Assembly: GCA_963765875.1 (NCBI GenBank)
Contig: CAVXYK010000012.1
Location: 186,001 to 250,000, forward strand
DNA length: 64,000 bases
DNA from: JAWKOK01 sp963765875
GTDB lineage: Bacteria; Chloroflexota; Anaerolineae; Caldilineales; Caldilineaceae
Direction of reading: 5' to 3'
This document shows positions 47,144 to 57,700 of this stretch, one piece after another (the stretch's first letter is position 1; every line of letters begins with the position of its first letter). The notes beneath the pieces are model-generated. The model had not been told where the DNA came from and did not search any database. It was given only the letters and a program-made list of their open reading frames with translations. A program made the position numbers and the translations under genes.

Positions 47144-48577
47144 GGTCATCGCGAAATAGTGTACCAAGCGGATGGGCAAGTGTGAGAAATAGGGTCAACT
47201 CCTTATAGTAGAGGTGACAAAGCCGTCTACTAGGAAAGGAGTTGACCCGATGTCCACTGTAAAATGCCCACCAGCGATTGTCAAACGAGCCAAAGATGCG
47301 GCTCGTGCTGTGAAACGAATGGCAAACCAGGTAATTCGTCCAGTGAAAGAATGGACACTGACACATCTGCTGGACCTGCCCCACTTTCGAGTGTGGGGAT
47401 ACGCACTAGAAAAGGATCCGGACCAAGACATATTACATCTGCACTGCGAGTTGCAGATAGGGGTGGCAGTCTGTCCCATGTGTAAGGGTGTGACAACAGC
47501 CATCAAAGAGCACAAGGAAAGATGCGTTCGGGATTTAGATGTGTGGGGCATGCGCACCTTCATCCATTTCAAGATTCGGCGCTTCGAATGCGAAGAGTGC
47601 GGACATCGATTCACCGAAGAACTGAGTGCAATCGCCTGGCGACGTCATCAAACGATCCGATTTGAGCAGGAAGTCTACCGACGCTGCCTGGATAGTGACA
47701 AGAAAGCGGTCGCCAGCGCACTCCATCTGGGCTACTCGACAGTTGACGGTATTTTCAAACGATTTGCCAAGCGACAGCAGCGTCAACTGACCTTCGGCCA
47801 TGTTCGTGTCTTGGGCATGGATGAAATCGCACTCAAGAAACGACATAAGCAGTACGTCTTGGTGCTCAGCGATCTGGAACGCAGATGTGTTCTGGCCGTC
47901 TTGCCTACGCGCGAAAAAGCCGAACTAGAGCGTTGGTGGAACACCTTGACTTCTGACCAGCAAGCGGCGATTCGAGTCGTCTCTATGGATATGTGGCGTC
48001 CCTATCGTTCTTTCGTTGAGCAACATCTACCTCAGGCACGGATTGTCGCCGACCGTTTTCATGTGATGAAACAACTCAACGAACAACTTACCAAGGCGAG
48101 ACGCAAAATCCAGAGAGAGGCTGACCCGGAAACACAAGCTGCCCTGAAAGGCTCTCGCTGGCTGCTTGTCCGCTCACGTGCCGAGCTCTCAGACGAACAG
48201 GAGCAACAACTACAACAGGTACTTGCCGCCCACTATGACCTGAGAGTTGCCTATCTGCTCAAAGAAGAGTTCCATCTCATCTTTGAGCGTATTCACGACC
48301 AAGAACAAGCACGCCGCTTTCTCAATGCTTGGATCTGTAAGGTGCGCTATACGCGCAATCGCTATCTGCTTGACTTTGTCAAAACCTTGCACAATTGGTT
48401 CGAGCAAATTCTCAACTATTTCGACGAACGCATCTCCAATGGCTTTGTCGAAGGCATGAATCGGGCTATCCGTACCGTTATTTCCAGAGCCTACGGCTTT
48501 CGCAACTTCGACAACTTCAAACTACAAATCTTAGCTCAATTCGGTCCAGACGGTTAGTACACTATTTCGCGATGACC
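47144..48577 (+). mobile_element. ISL3-family insertion sequence
   Basis: About 1434 bases bounded by perfect 21-bp inverted repeats GGTCATCGCGAAATAGTGTAC (47144-47164) and its reverse complement (48557-48577). The transposase fills the element and its stop overlaps the right repeat by one base. The eight bases on each side (AGATTTTG and ATTATTGT) differ, so no target duplication is visible. It lies in the divergent control region of module A, about 60 bases before the regulator's start. Confidence 0.9.
47250..48557 (+). CDS. ISL3-type transposase
   Basis: A 435-residue DDE transposase. An N-terminal zinc finger (VCPMCKG and RRFECEECGHRF) and helix-turn-helix (YSTVDGIFKRFAKRQQ) precede the catalytic core: VRVLGMDEIAL (Asp), VSMDMWRPYRSF (Asp, with the W-P), and SNGFVEGMNRAIRTVISRAYGFRNFDNF (Glu), which are the ISL3 signatures. 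AAAGGAG lies nine bases before the ATG. The frame is intact, so the element may be active and recent. Confidence 0.93.
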   Translation: MSTVKCPPAIVKRAKDAARAVKRMANQVIRPVKEWTLTHLLDLPHFRVWGYALEKDPDQDILHLHCELQIGVAVCPMCKGVTTAIKEHKERCVRDLDVWGMRTFIHFKIRRFECEECGHRFTEELSAIAWRRHQTIRFEQEVYRRCLDSDKKAVASALHLGYSTVDGIFKRFAKRQQRQLTFGHVRVLGMDEIALKKRHKQYVLVLSDLERRCVLAVLPTREKAELERWWNTLTSDQQAAIRVVSMDMWRPYRSFVEQHLPQARIVADRFHVMKQLNEQLTKARRKIQREADPETQAALKGSRWLLVRSRAELSDEQEQQLQQVLAAHYDLRVAYLLKEEFHLIFERIHDQEQARRFLNAWICKVRYTRNRYLLDFVKTLHNWFEQILNYFDERISNGFVEGMNRAIRTVISRAYGFRNFDNFKLQILAQFGPDG

Positions 48578-48659
48578 ATTATTGTTCGCCGATCCGAGAA
48601 GTGCGACGGTTGTGCGACGGCGACCGGGTAGACTCAAGAAAAGCGTCAAAGGGTTCAGG

Positions 48660-48705
48660 CTTTCGGCGGGTCGACGCTTTCCCCAGGGTGTCGACCCGCC
48701 GAAAG
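48660..48705. promoter_or_regulatory. 16-bp hairpin in module A leader
   Basis: Perfect arms CTTTCGGCGGGTCGAC (48660-48675) and GTCGACCCGCCGAAAG (48690-48705) around 14 bases, 46 bases upstream of the small monooxygenase-like gene. It could be an operator, an mRNA hairpin or a leftover terminator; no T-run follows. Confidence 0.5.
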
Positions 48706-48750
48706 GACGTCGCCATCGCCTGTCACGATGGTTTTCATGGGAGGAAGTGA

Positions 48751-49113
48751 ATGCGACCGCTACATGTCATCGCCCGCTATCACATCCATCCCGGCAAGCT
48801 TGAGCTGTTCCGGCAGACTGCGGCCGAATGTCTCGTTCTGGTCAGGCGTAAGGATACGGGGACGATACGCTACGACTGGTACCTCAGCGGCGATCAGCGG
48901 ATCTGCGTCACCATTGAAGCCTACGAGGGATGTGAGGCCCTGCTGGAGCACGCGGCCGATCCGGCCGCGCTCTGGACAGACTGATGAGCACGGCTGATCT
49001 TTCGCTTGAGTTGTACGGTACGGCGTCTTTGGAACTGATGGCGGCGACCCAAGAGTTACCGATCACCTTCTATTCATTGTTGTTGAGTCTCGACGGAGAC
49101 CTAAGAGAATAAG
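48751..49113 (+). CDS. ABM-type dimeric alpha+beta barrel protein, frameshifted
   Basis: The first 77 residues (MRPLHVIARYHIHPGKLELFRQTAAE, DTGTIRYDWYLSGDQRICVTIEAYEGCEALLEH) are an antibiotic-biosynthesis-monooxygenase/quinol-monooxygenase fold. The frame closes at 48984, but another frame continues LMSTADLSLELYGTASLELMAATQELPITFYSLLLSLDGDLRE to a TAA at 49113, the usual C-terminus of such proteins, so a frameshift near 48973 is likely. These proteins dimerise and bind small aromatic or haem-like ligands. First plus-strand gene of module A, matching the EthD-like gene of module B in position and fold class. Confidence 0.75.
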
Positions 49114-49123
49114 GAGCCAAATC

Positions 49124-50221
49124 ATGGTACGTTTCACGCCTGTCGCTATTTTTCTGATCTTGCTGGCCTCACTGCTCTTTAGCGTGTGTCAGCCCGTGCA
49201 GACGCCGGCGCCGGCGGACGAAAACACTGCGGCGCCGCAGACCACGTCCACTGAGACAGAGGCCGAATCCGTCCAAGCAGCCGACGATACGGCTGAAGGA
49301 GAGGCCGAATCCGGCTGGCCCATTATGCTGATCGAAGATCCGAGCGACGAGGACGCACTCTATGCGGGCATCGATCTGGACATGGATGCGTGGCTCGACT
49401 GCTCGACCCAGAACGGTTTCGACCTGGATGCCGAGGGCAATCTGCTGGTGGTCGATGCAGCCAACAACCAGGTGCGCGTTTTCGATCCAGATGGCCAGGC
49501 CGTGACAAGATGGGGGCAACCAGGCGACGGACCAGGAGAGTTTAATTTCAAACATAGCAAGGTGACCTGTTCTTACGGCGATCTAGCAATCGGACCGAAT
49601 GGTTCGATCTACGTGCTTGAGATGGGCAACCTGCGTGTGCAGAAGTTTGACGCTGCCGGAAAGTTCCTTCTCGAATGGGGCGGCAAGGGCTTCCACGAAG
49701 GCCAATTCGTTGGCCCTATTGACATCGAAGTCAACAGCCGTGATGAGGTCTTCGTGACTGACGAGATTCGCTCGGATATCCAGAAGTTCGACCCTCAAGG
49801 CAACTTCCTGCTTCGCTTGGGCGGCGCCGGTTCGGATGATGGCAGATTTTCCAAGCCATACAGAATGGCCATCGACGACGAGGACAATCTGTACGTTGCT
49901 GACATGAACACGCATAGAATCCAGAAGTTCGACGCCGATGGGGCTTTCCTGGCGGCCTGGCAGACACTTCAACCAGACGAGGTGGCCAACTGTCCAAGTG
50001 GTGTAGGCGTAGATGGTGAGGGCAACGTCTATATCGCCTCCATGACCAACTCCTACCTGCGGGCATTCGACCCAGAAGGGGTCATCACCGGGACCTGGGG
50101 GGAAGTCGGGATCGAACCGGGCCAGTTCTATTATCCGTACTACGTCGTCGCCAGCGATGAGGGCAGACTATACGTCGGCGATCTGGGTGGGGCACGTATT
50201 CAGAAGCTGGCCCAACCGTAA
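49124..50221 (+). CDS. NHL-repeat lipoprotein
   Basis: A 365-residue secreted lipoprotein. The signal peptide ends at a lipobox LLFSVC, followed by a Thr/Glu/Ala-rich linker of about 40 residues. The rest is a six-bladed NHL beta-propeller with repeats of the type FDLDAEGNLLVVDAANNQVRVFD, LGGAGSDDGRFSKPYRMAIDDEDNLYVADMNTHRIQKFD. Such propellers bind proteins, RNA or sugars; some have lyase activity. AAGGAG lies eight bases before the ATG. There is no counterpart in module B, so it is specific to module A. Confidence 0.9.
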   Translation: MVRFTPVAIFLILLASLLFSVCQPVQTPAPADENTAAPQTTSTETEAESVQAADDTAEGEAESGWPIMLIEDPSDEDALYAGIDLDMDAWLDCSTQNGFDLDAEGNLLVVDAANNQVRVFDPDGQAVTRWGQPGDGPGEFNFKHSKVTCSYGDLAIGPNGSIYVLEMGNLRVQKFDAAGKFLLEWGGKGFHEGQFVGPIDIEVNSRDEVFVTDEIRSDIQKFDPQGNFLLRLGGAGSDDGRFSKPYRMAIDDEDNLYVADMNTHRIQKFDADGAFLAAWQTLQPDEVANCPSGVGVDGEGNVYIASMTNSYLRAFDPEGVITGTWGEVGIEPGQFYYPYYVVASDEGRLYVGDLGGARIQKLAQP

Positions 50222-50286
50222 CCGCTGAAGGCATCGAATGAATCCATCATCTCGTGGGAGTGCAACCAGTCGAAAGGAGTCAAACC

Positions 50287-51967
50287 GTGTATCGTTTCGG
50301 ATTCGTGTTCATGCTGACAATACTGGCAACACTGATCTTGAGTGCGTGCCAACCGCTCCAGGCGCCAATCGCCTCCGCGCCCGAATATGCCCATCCGGAG
50401 GCATTGGCCAGCACGGAGTGGCTGGCCGAGCACGTCAATGATCCGTCGGTGCGCATTTTGGACACACGCGATTTTCTGGCTGAGGAGGATTCGGCAAACC
50501 GATTGGCCAGCTACAACGCCGGCCACATCCCCGGTGCGGTCTACGTCGATGTCAGTGACGATATCTCCGATCCCGATGGCGATGCCCCACTCCTGATCCT
50601 GCCCAAGGAAGAATTTGAGTCGGTGATGGGACGGCTCGGTATCGACAATGACACGACTGTGGTGGCCTATGACGACGGCGGCAACACCTGGTCGGCGCGG
50701 CTCGTGGTGGGCGTTGCGCTACTACGGCCACGAGAATGTGAAACTGCTCGACGGTGGGCTCAAGAAATGGACCCTGGAAGAGCTGCCGCTGGAAACAGGC
50801 GCCAATACGCCCACGCCTACCACCTTCATCGCACAGGTTCAGCCCGATCTACTATCGACCGTAGCAGACGTGCAACAGGCCATCGAAGACCCAAACGTGG
50901 CGATCATCGACTCGCTTCCTGCAGAATTCTACAGCGGCGAGTGGACGTTGCCCGGCCTGCGTGCCGGGCATATCTCGACGGCGCTCAACCTCTTCGTCGG
51001 GGACAACCTCGACCCGGCCAATGAGACGTTGCTACCTGCGGATGCGCTTGCACAGCTATGGCAACCGATCGGCTTGGAACCGGAACAGCGCGTGATCACC
51101 TATTGCGGTGCCGGCTACGCTGGGGCAATGAATCTGTTCGTTCTCTACCAAATGGGATACGAGGATGTCAGCCTCTACGACGGTTCGTGGATGGAATGGG
51201 GCGCGGATCTGAGCCTGCCGGTGGAGACTTCCGTATCCCAGATCGAACCGATAATCGATCCAGATTCAGAACAGCCGATCCGCATCCTTTTTGTCGGCAA
51301 CAGCGACACCTTTTTCAACCAGGGCCTGGATGCCCACGTGCGGGCAATGGCAGCTTCCACAGAACAGCCGATTCTTCTAGAGACGGCCTCTGCCGGCTCG
51401 GATGGTGTTGCACTTTGGCAACTACTCAAAATGCAGAAGGTCATCGATCAGATTCGCACTGGCGACTGGGATATGGTGGTATTGCAAAATGCCGGCATAT
51501 GGGAACCGGTTCGAATGACAGAGGCTGTCGCTGAGTTCACGGAACTGATCAGAGCCAACAATGCACAACCGGTCTTGTTTGCCCATTCGAGCAGCGTAGA
51601 CCCTCAGTCGGAGATTAGCTCGCAGATCGCTGCCGATCTTGCCATTCCGGTGGTACAAGCCGGGCTTGCCTGGGACAGCGCTTTATCAGAGAAGCCGGGG
51701 CTTCCCCTGCTCGGCGGCGCCGAAACCGGTTTTCACGCCACCGTGCCGGGCACCTATCTCAACACGGCGGTGATCTTCGCCACGCTCTTTGGCCAGACGC
51801 CGGAGGGACTTGCGTTTCGTCCCGTCGACGTGCTGCCTGATCCGGATAGTGTCATGCCGGGCTTTCGACGGGACATCGAACGCATGCATGAGCAGTGGCG
51901 GATATCGGAGGAGGACATCGCCTTCCTCCAACGCGTGGCCTGGGAGACGGCTGTCGAAAATCAGTAG
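50287..51967 (+). CDS. Lipoprotein: double rhodanese fused to an SGNH domain, frameshifted
   Basis: About 559 residues. GTG start with AAAGGAG upstream, signal peptide ending in the lipobox TLILSAC. Rhodanese domain 1 (SVRILDTRDFLAEED... HIPGAVYVDVSDD) runs to a break near 50703, where one extra G shifts the frame; repair gives SARLWWALRYYGHENVKLLDGGLKKW. Rhodanese domain 2 has the active-site loop YCGAGYAGAMN, so sulfurtransferase chemistry is possible. In the same unbroken frame an SGNH domain follows (RILFVGNSDTFFNQGLDAHVRAMA... FHATVPGTYLNTAVIFATLFGQTPEGL). The nucleophile Ser is kept, but the Asp of the D-x-x-H block is Thr. Homologue of the shorter SGNH lipoprotein in module B. Confidence 0.82.
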
Positions 51968-51981
51968 TGCCAGTTTAACAA

Positions 51982-54679
51982 GTGAAGACACTAACGGAAA
52001 GGAGTGAACCGCAAGAAACCCCCTATCGTATCTTCGGTGTACTGATGCTGGCTGCGCTGTTTTGGGCGCTTGCCAGCCTTTGCCCATGCAAGAGATGGAC
52101 AACACTAGCGAAGAAGCCGCTCAGCTGTCAGAGGAAACGATCTCCGCCATCGGCGATATCGTCGAGGCGCGTATGGCCGCCGATCAGATCCCCGGCTTTG
52201 CCCTGGCCATCGTGAAAGACGGTGAGACGGTCTATCGCCAAGGCTTCGGTGTGATGGATATGGATAGCGAGCAGCCGGTCACGCCGGAGACGGTCTTCCT
52301 CCTGGCATCGACGTCAAAACCGATCACGGCGATCGCCGTTATGCAGCTGGTCGAAGCGGGCAAGATGGCACTGGACGCGCCTGTGACCGACTACCTGCCC
52401 TACTTCGAAATGGCGGACGAACGCTACCAGGACATCACCATCGAACAGGTCCTGACCCACCGTTCGGGCATCCCCGAAGGTGGTGGTTTCCTAGGTGAAG
52501 CGGTCGAGCCGGAGTTCGACGACGGCGCCGCCGAACGGTACGTGCGTAGCATGGCCGACATGGAGATGCTCTTTGCACCGGACGAAGATTGGGCCTACAG
52601 CGACATGGGCTACAACCTACTCGGCGACGTGATTGCCAAAGTGTCGGGCCAGTCCTTTGAGGAATATACGCTGCAACATATCTTCGAACCACTGGGCATG
52701 GAACAGACAACGTTCCTGCTGTCGGATGTGCCGACCACGGCACTTGCGCAGCCCCATATGATGGACGCCTCCGGCCCGATGGGCGTAGCCGATGTCATGC
52801 CCTATTCCCGGCCCTTCGCACCCAGCGACACGCTCTTGTCCAGCATTGCCGACATGAGCCGACTTGCCCAGGCCAGCTTCAACCACGGCGAGTTAGATGG
52901 CGAACGAATCCTCAGTGAGGAGAGCTGGCAGCAGATGTGGACCGTGCAAACGCCCACCTGGTTCGGCGATTTTCTGGACAATATCGCCCCGGACTATGCC
53001 TACGGTTGGTACTGGGGTGATGTTGCCGGTCATCCGATCGTCCATCATGTAGGCACAGAGGCGGGCTATCAGAACATCTTCCTGCTCGCGCCGGAAGACG
53101 ACCTGGCCGTCATCGCCATGGGCAACGGCCTCGCGCCGGATGAAGATTTCTTCTATGCCGTGGGCATTGGCCAGGATGTGATGAAGGAGTTGCTGAACGT
53201 GGGGACAGCGGAAACGTCGGCCGCCGATCTGCCGCTCCCACGCTTCGAACCCGACAGAGTGCAAGTATCCGGTCCCGGAGGGGGAAGAGATAGAATGCGG
53301 TTATCTGATCGTCCCTGAGGACCGGACGTGATCCCGATAGCCCGATGATTCGCCTGCACGTGGTGAACTTCAAGAGCTTGAGTGACAGCCCAAAGCCCGA
53401 CCCAATCTTCGTAGTTCACGGCGGACCCGGCGCACCTGGCGCGCTTTTCAACTTGTGGTTCACGTCCGAACCTTTCGGGCCAACCTTCCGCGCCGAACGC
53501 GATGTCATCTACCTGGAGCATCGTGGCACCAATTTCTCTGAGCCTGCTTTCTACTGCCCCGAACTGGCAGCAGATGTGGCCAAACTGGTGCAGATGAGCT
53601 TCGGCGAAGAAATCGAGCATAGTGCGGCGGCTGTCCAGGCCTGTGCCGAAAGAACAAGACAAGAGGACCACAATCTCTCTGCCTACAATGCGTTGGCGAT
53701 AGCAGCCGACCTCGCCGATCTCCGCACCGCGCTGGGGTACGATGAGGTGAATGTCCTGGGATTTTCCTATGGCACGGTGGTCTCGATGCTCTGGATGCAT
53801 CACTATCCAGAAGGTATCCGCAGCGTCATCTTGGACTCGGTCGCGCCGCCCAACGCGAATTGGCTTGAGATGCAGTTGCCCGTCGTTGACGGCGCACTGA
53901 ATACATTGTTTGAAGCCTGTGCCGCTGATCCAGCCTGTGACACGGCGTATCCTGACCTGCAAACGGCGTTCTTGACTGTGTTGGCAAAGTTGCGTGAAGC
54001 GCCGGTCACAGTCGCCGTGGAAGATGGGACGGGAACAAGCTATGAGATCGAAATCGACGATCAGATGTTTGTAAGCTATGTGCGTGAAGGTATGTTCTTC
54101 GGTGATGGATTTACAGGCATGCCTGCCGGCATCTATGCCGCCTATTCGGGGGACTTTGGTCCTGTCGGCGCAGCACGACTCGGTTTCCTACAGGATCGCC
54201 ATTCCGAAACCGGCCCAGGTACATGGGGGATGTCAAAGGGCGCTTACTACACCAATATGTGTACGCTCTTTGGAAGCTTCACAGACATGGCGCAAGCCCT
54301 GTCGATCTATGATTCTGTGGAGACCGATTCCTCTGTGCATGACTGGGCAGTGACCTACATCCTGACAGATACCTTGGCGCCTTGCGAGTATTGGCAGGTC
54401 CAACCGCCGGAACCGGACATCTGGCGTCAACCTATCGAAAGCGAGAGCCCGGCATTGATGTTGGCCGGCGTCTTTGACTCTGATTCCCCACCGCTATTGA
54501 GTGAAGCGTACAGAGATGCATTCGCCAATGGCTACTACCATGAGCTGCCCTTCGGGCATGTGTCGATGATGTCGCCTTGTGGGCTGGATCTGATGGCCCA
54601 ATTCCTGGCCGATCCGACGCAGGAGCCGGATGCAAGCTGCATTGAGGCAATGGCGCCGGACTGGGTATTGCCCGAATAG
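51982..54679 (+). CDS. Lipoprotein: beta-lactamase-like domain fused to a TAP-like hydrolase, three frameshifts
   Basis: Restored length about 899 residues. Start unclear; GTG at 51982 opens the frame, and AAAGGAG lies just after it. The frame breaks in a T4 run at 52059-52062, and one added T gives LFLGACQPL, a lipobox. Next is a class C beta-lactamase-like serine hydrolase: LASTSKPITAIAVMQL (SxxK), WAYSDMGYNLLG (YxN) and HHVGTEAGYQ (HxG). Two further shifts, near 53255 and 53328, separate this from the second domain; repaired, the linker reads ECKYPVPEGEEIECGYLIVPEDR-RDPDSPMIRLHVVNFKS, matching module B. The TAP-like alpha/beta hydrolase has FVVHGGPGAPG, VLGFSYGTVVSML (nucleophile), an Asp in GVFDSD and a His in FGHVSMM. 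Confidence 0.82.
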
Positions 54680-54696
54680 ATCGACAGCCAATCAAG

Positions 54697-54725
54697 AAGC
54701 GGCGACCGCCGGGTGGTCGCCGCTT
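54697..54725. terminator. Bidirectional terminator between convergent genes
   Basis: AAGCGGCGACC (54697-54707), a 7-base loop and GGTCGCCGCTT (54715-54725) form a perfect 11-bp stem, followed by TTC on the plus strand. It separates the module A hydrolase from the module B regulator. Confidence 0.75.
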
Positions 54726-54742
54726 TTCGATTGGCGACACCA

Positions 54743-57700
54743 TTATTCGGAATCCTCCTCGTTGAGCAGGTCTTTGACGGCTGTTGTCGAAGCAGCCAAG
54801 AGCCGAATCGACGTGAAGCGAATCGCCGAACCTTCCGTGTACGCACCGGCGTAGACGTAGCGGTGGATCATGCCGCTGGCGAAGGGCCCGACTTCGATCG
54901 GATTGCCGACAGCAAAGTTGACCTGAGCGACGCCCGACCAAGATTCGCCGTCCGCACTGCACAGGGCGTGCACGCGGTCGCCAAGCCGTTCCATGCGCAG
55001 CACAATCGAATCCTCGACGGGCAACAGTCCCCGACCCAGCAGACGATCCTGGCCATCGATGGAACCGCGCAGACTGACTGAGCCGGGACCGTCAATGTTC
55101 CAATCCAGGCGCAGGAAGTTTCGGTCATTTGCCCAGAGCACCAGACCGCCCAATGCCGGGCGGTCGGCAAATGCTTGCGCGCAGTGTACTTCGACAGCAA
55201 GATCGCCATGCACCGTATGCAGCAGACGCGGCGCGCTCACGTTATTGAACCAAAGGTCTCGGTAGTAGTTGGATGCGTGGATGACAATGCCATCGCCGTT
55301 GACCGTATGGCTGCAATCATCGTACAGATCGACCCATCGCCAGGCCGGCGACGCCAAATCTTCTGTCTCGCGGGCGGTGGATTCGGCCGGCAATCCGCGC
55401 TTCCGGCGTCGCCCGGTTCAATTGCCACTGCACCAGCGGCAGCGGATCGTCGGCGCGGCGCGCCTTGCGAATGCTGTGACAGGCGGCCTGAAACGCTTCG
55501 CTAGCGTTCAGTACCCGCTCTAATCCGGCCAACGCCGACGCCATCCATGCCTGTCCATCGCTGTCTGCCTCATCCTCAATCGCAACCAACTGATAGAGTT
55601 CGGCAGCTTCACGTTGACGGCTGGACATTTCGTACGCCCTTGCCAGGGCCAGCCGCGCCATTTGCACACCATGAACTCGATAGCGAGTCGATGCGGCGTC
55701 GGCCAGCGCCTGCTCAAGAATCTCGATTGTTCCCGGTAGATCGCCGCGGCAGAGACGAACCCAGCCAAGACCGGCCTGATCGAGCACGCGTAGGTGCAGG
55801 GCTTGCACGCGCGTATGGATGGCCAATGCGTCGCGATACATGGCCTCTGCACGGTCGAGATCGCCCATGCCCCAAGAAAGGTGGCCGAAATAGGTCAACG
55901 CATAGCCCTGCAATACCGGGTCGCCAATCTCCTCCGCAATAGTCAAGGCACGGTTCATATTTGCCCGGAGCGCCTGAAAGTCGCCCACCGCTTCAGGCAG
56001 CCAGTAGCCTGGCGAGGCGCGCAAATAGCCAAGCGTCCACCGGTCGTAGCGCCGTTGCGCCTCTGCGTCGAGACGTTCAATCCATGCAAATGCATCGGCC
56101 GTCCGCTTCATGTCTCGGTACCACCACGAGGCTACGCTGTAAGCGTTGACCAGGTGAGGTCCATAGTCCCGAGCACGCAGAGACTCGCTCACCCGCTCGA
56201 TGAGTTGACGATATTGTCTGCGCTGACCCGAGAGGTATCGACCTGTGGCCAAATAGGTGATCAACATCACGGCCTCGTCCGTTTCTGCGTCATCGCCCAA
56301 CAGGGCAAGCCCTTCCTGGCCCAGGACGAAGAGATCCTCGAGCCGGCCCAGCCAACGCAACAACTGGCAGAGCGGGAAATAGAGGCGCACTTGTTCGGTC
56401 GCGGGCAGTTCGAGTTCGGCGGCCAAATCCATGGCTTGGCGCAGCGCCGGCTCGGCATCGGCAAGGCTGCCTTGCACGGCGCCGACCTCGCCGATGCCGC
56501 GCAACGCGGCCAAGCGGTGCATTCGATCTTCCCGAGTTCCTTCCAGCTCGTCAACCAGGGCCAGGGCTCGGAGGAAATAGGCCAAGGCAGTGTCGTTCAG
56601 ATAGAGCTGCTGAGCCTTGCGACCCGACCAGAGCAGGTAGGTGACCGCCTTCTCGGGTTCGCCGCCGAGTTCATAGTGGCGGGCCAATTGCTCGACAAAC
56701 GGATCCAATTGCCCGGCATAGACACGGGCCAGCGCATCGCCGGCGCGCCGATGCAGCATGGTCCGCCGGTTTTGGGTGATCCCTTGATAGATCGCTTCCT
56801 GTACCAAGACGTGTTGGAACGAATATTCCGTCTCCGGCAACCTACGGTCCAGATAGATGAAATCCCGTTCCGCCAGGTACGCCATGGCCTCATCCAACGT
56901 TGACGCGTCCGGCAGCAATGAGGCCAGCAGGCGCGGCCGAAAGACGCGGCCGAAGACCGACGCGGCCTGCAACGTTTGACGCAGATCAGGGGCAAGGCTA
57001 TCGACGCGACCAAGTACGATGCTCTGTAGGGTCACCGGCACCTCTGTCTCGGCCGCGCCGCCATACCAAAACCAGCGTTCCTCCTCACGCACCAGGGCAC
57101 CCGTCTCAATGAGGCGGCGCACGATCTCCTCCAGGAAGAGCGGATTCCCCTCCGCTCGCTTGAGAATCAGGTTGGCTGCAACATCCGGCGCCTGATCGTC
57201 GGCAAGCAGGGAGAAGACCATCTGCCGGCATTGCATGTCCGTCAGTTCGCGCAAGCGCACTTCTATGAAGCGCCCGGGAACCATACGCCCGGCCGTCAAC
57301 GCCAACGACGCTATCTGCCGGCTGCCTTTCGGTCGAAAGAGGCAGAGGATCAAGAGCGTGGCTCGATCAAGCTCGGTGATGAGGGCGCCGAGGGTTTCCA
57401 GCGAAAGGCGATCCGCCCAGTGAAGATCTTCCAGGACCAATACCAGCGGTTGAACCGTAGCCAGCGCCGTCAGAAAGCGCCGGACGGCGACCAGCGTCCG
57501 ACGGCGCACCTGGTCCGGGCTGACGTGCGCCAGCCGCGTGTTCCATCCTTCATCCTCAATATGAACCGCCAACAGATGAGCGAGCAGGGGACCGATCTCG
57601 TCGCTCTCTTCGGCGCGCAACGTGGCCTGCCGGCACAGGTCGGACAACGCTCCCTTGAGCTTGCGGGTCAGGGCATGCCCTTCGGTCTCGCCAAAATGGC

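Noticed and set aside
47136..48585. Target-site duplication of the ISL3-type element
   Set aside because: The eight bases on each side differ, so none is claimed.
53345..54679. Independent cytoplasmic alpha/beta hydrolase starting at 53345
   Set aside because: Alignment with the module B protein shows that this is the second domain of the beta-lactamase lipoprotein, separated by two base shifts; no ribosome-binding site precedes the ATG.
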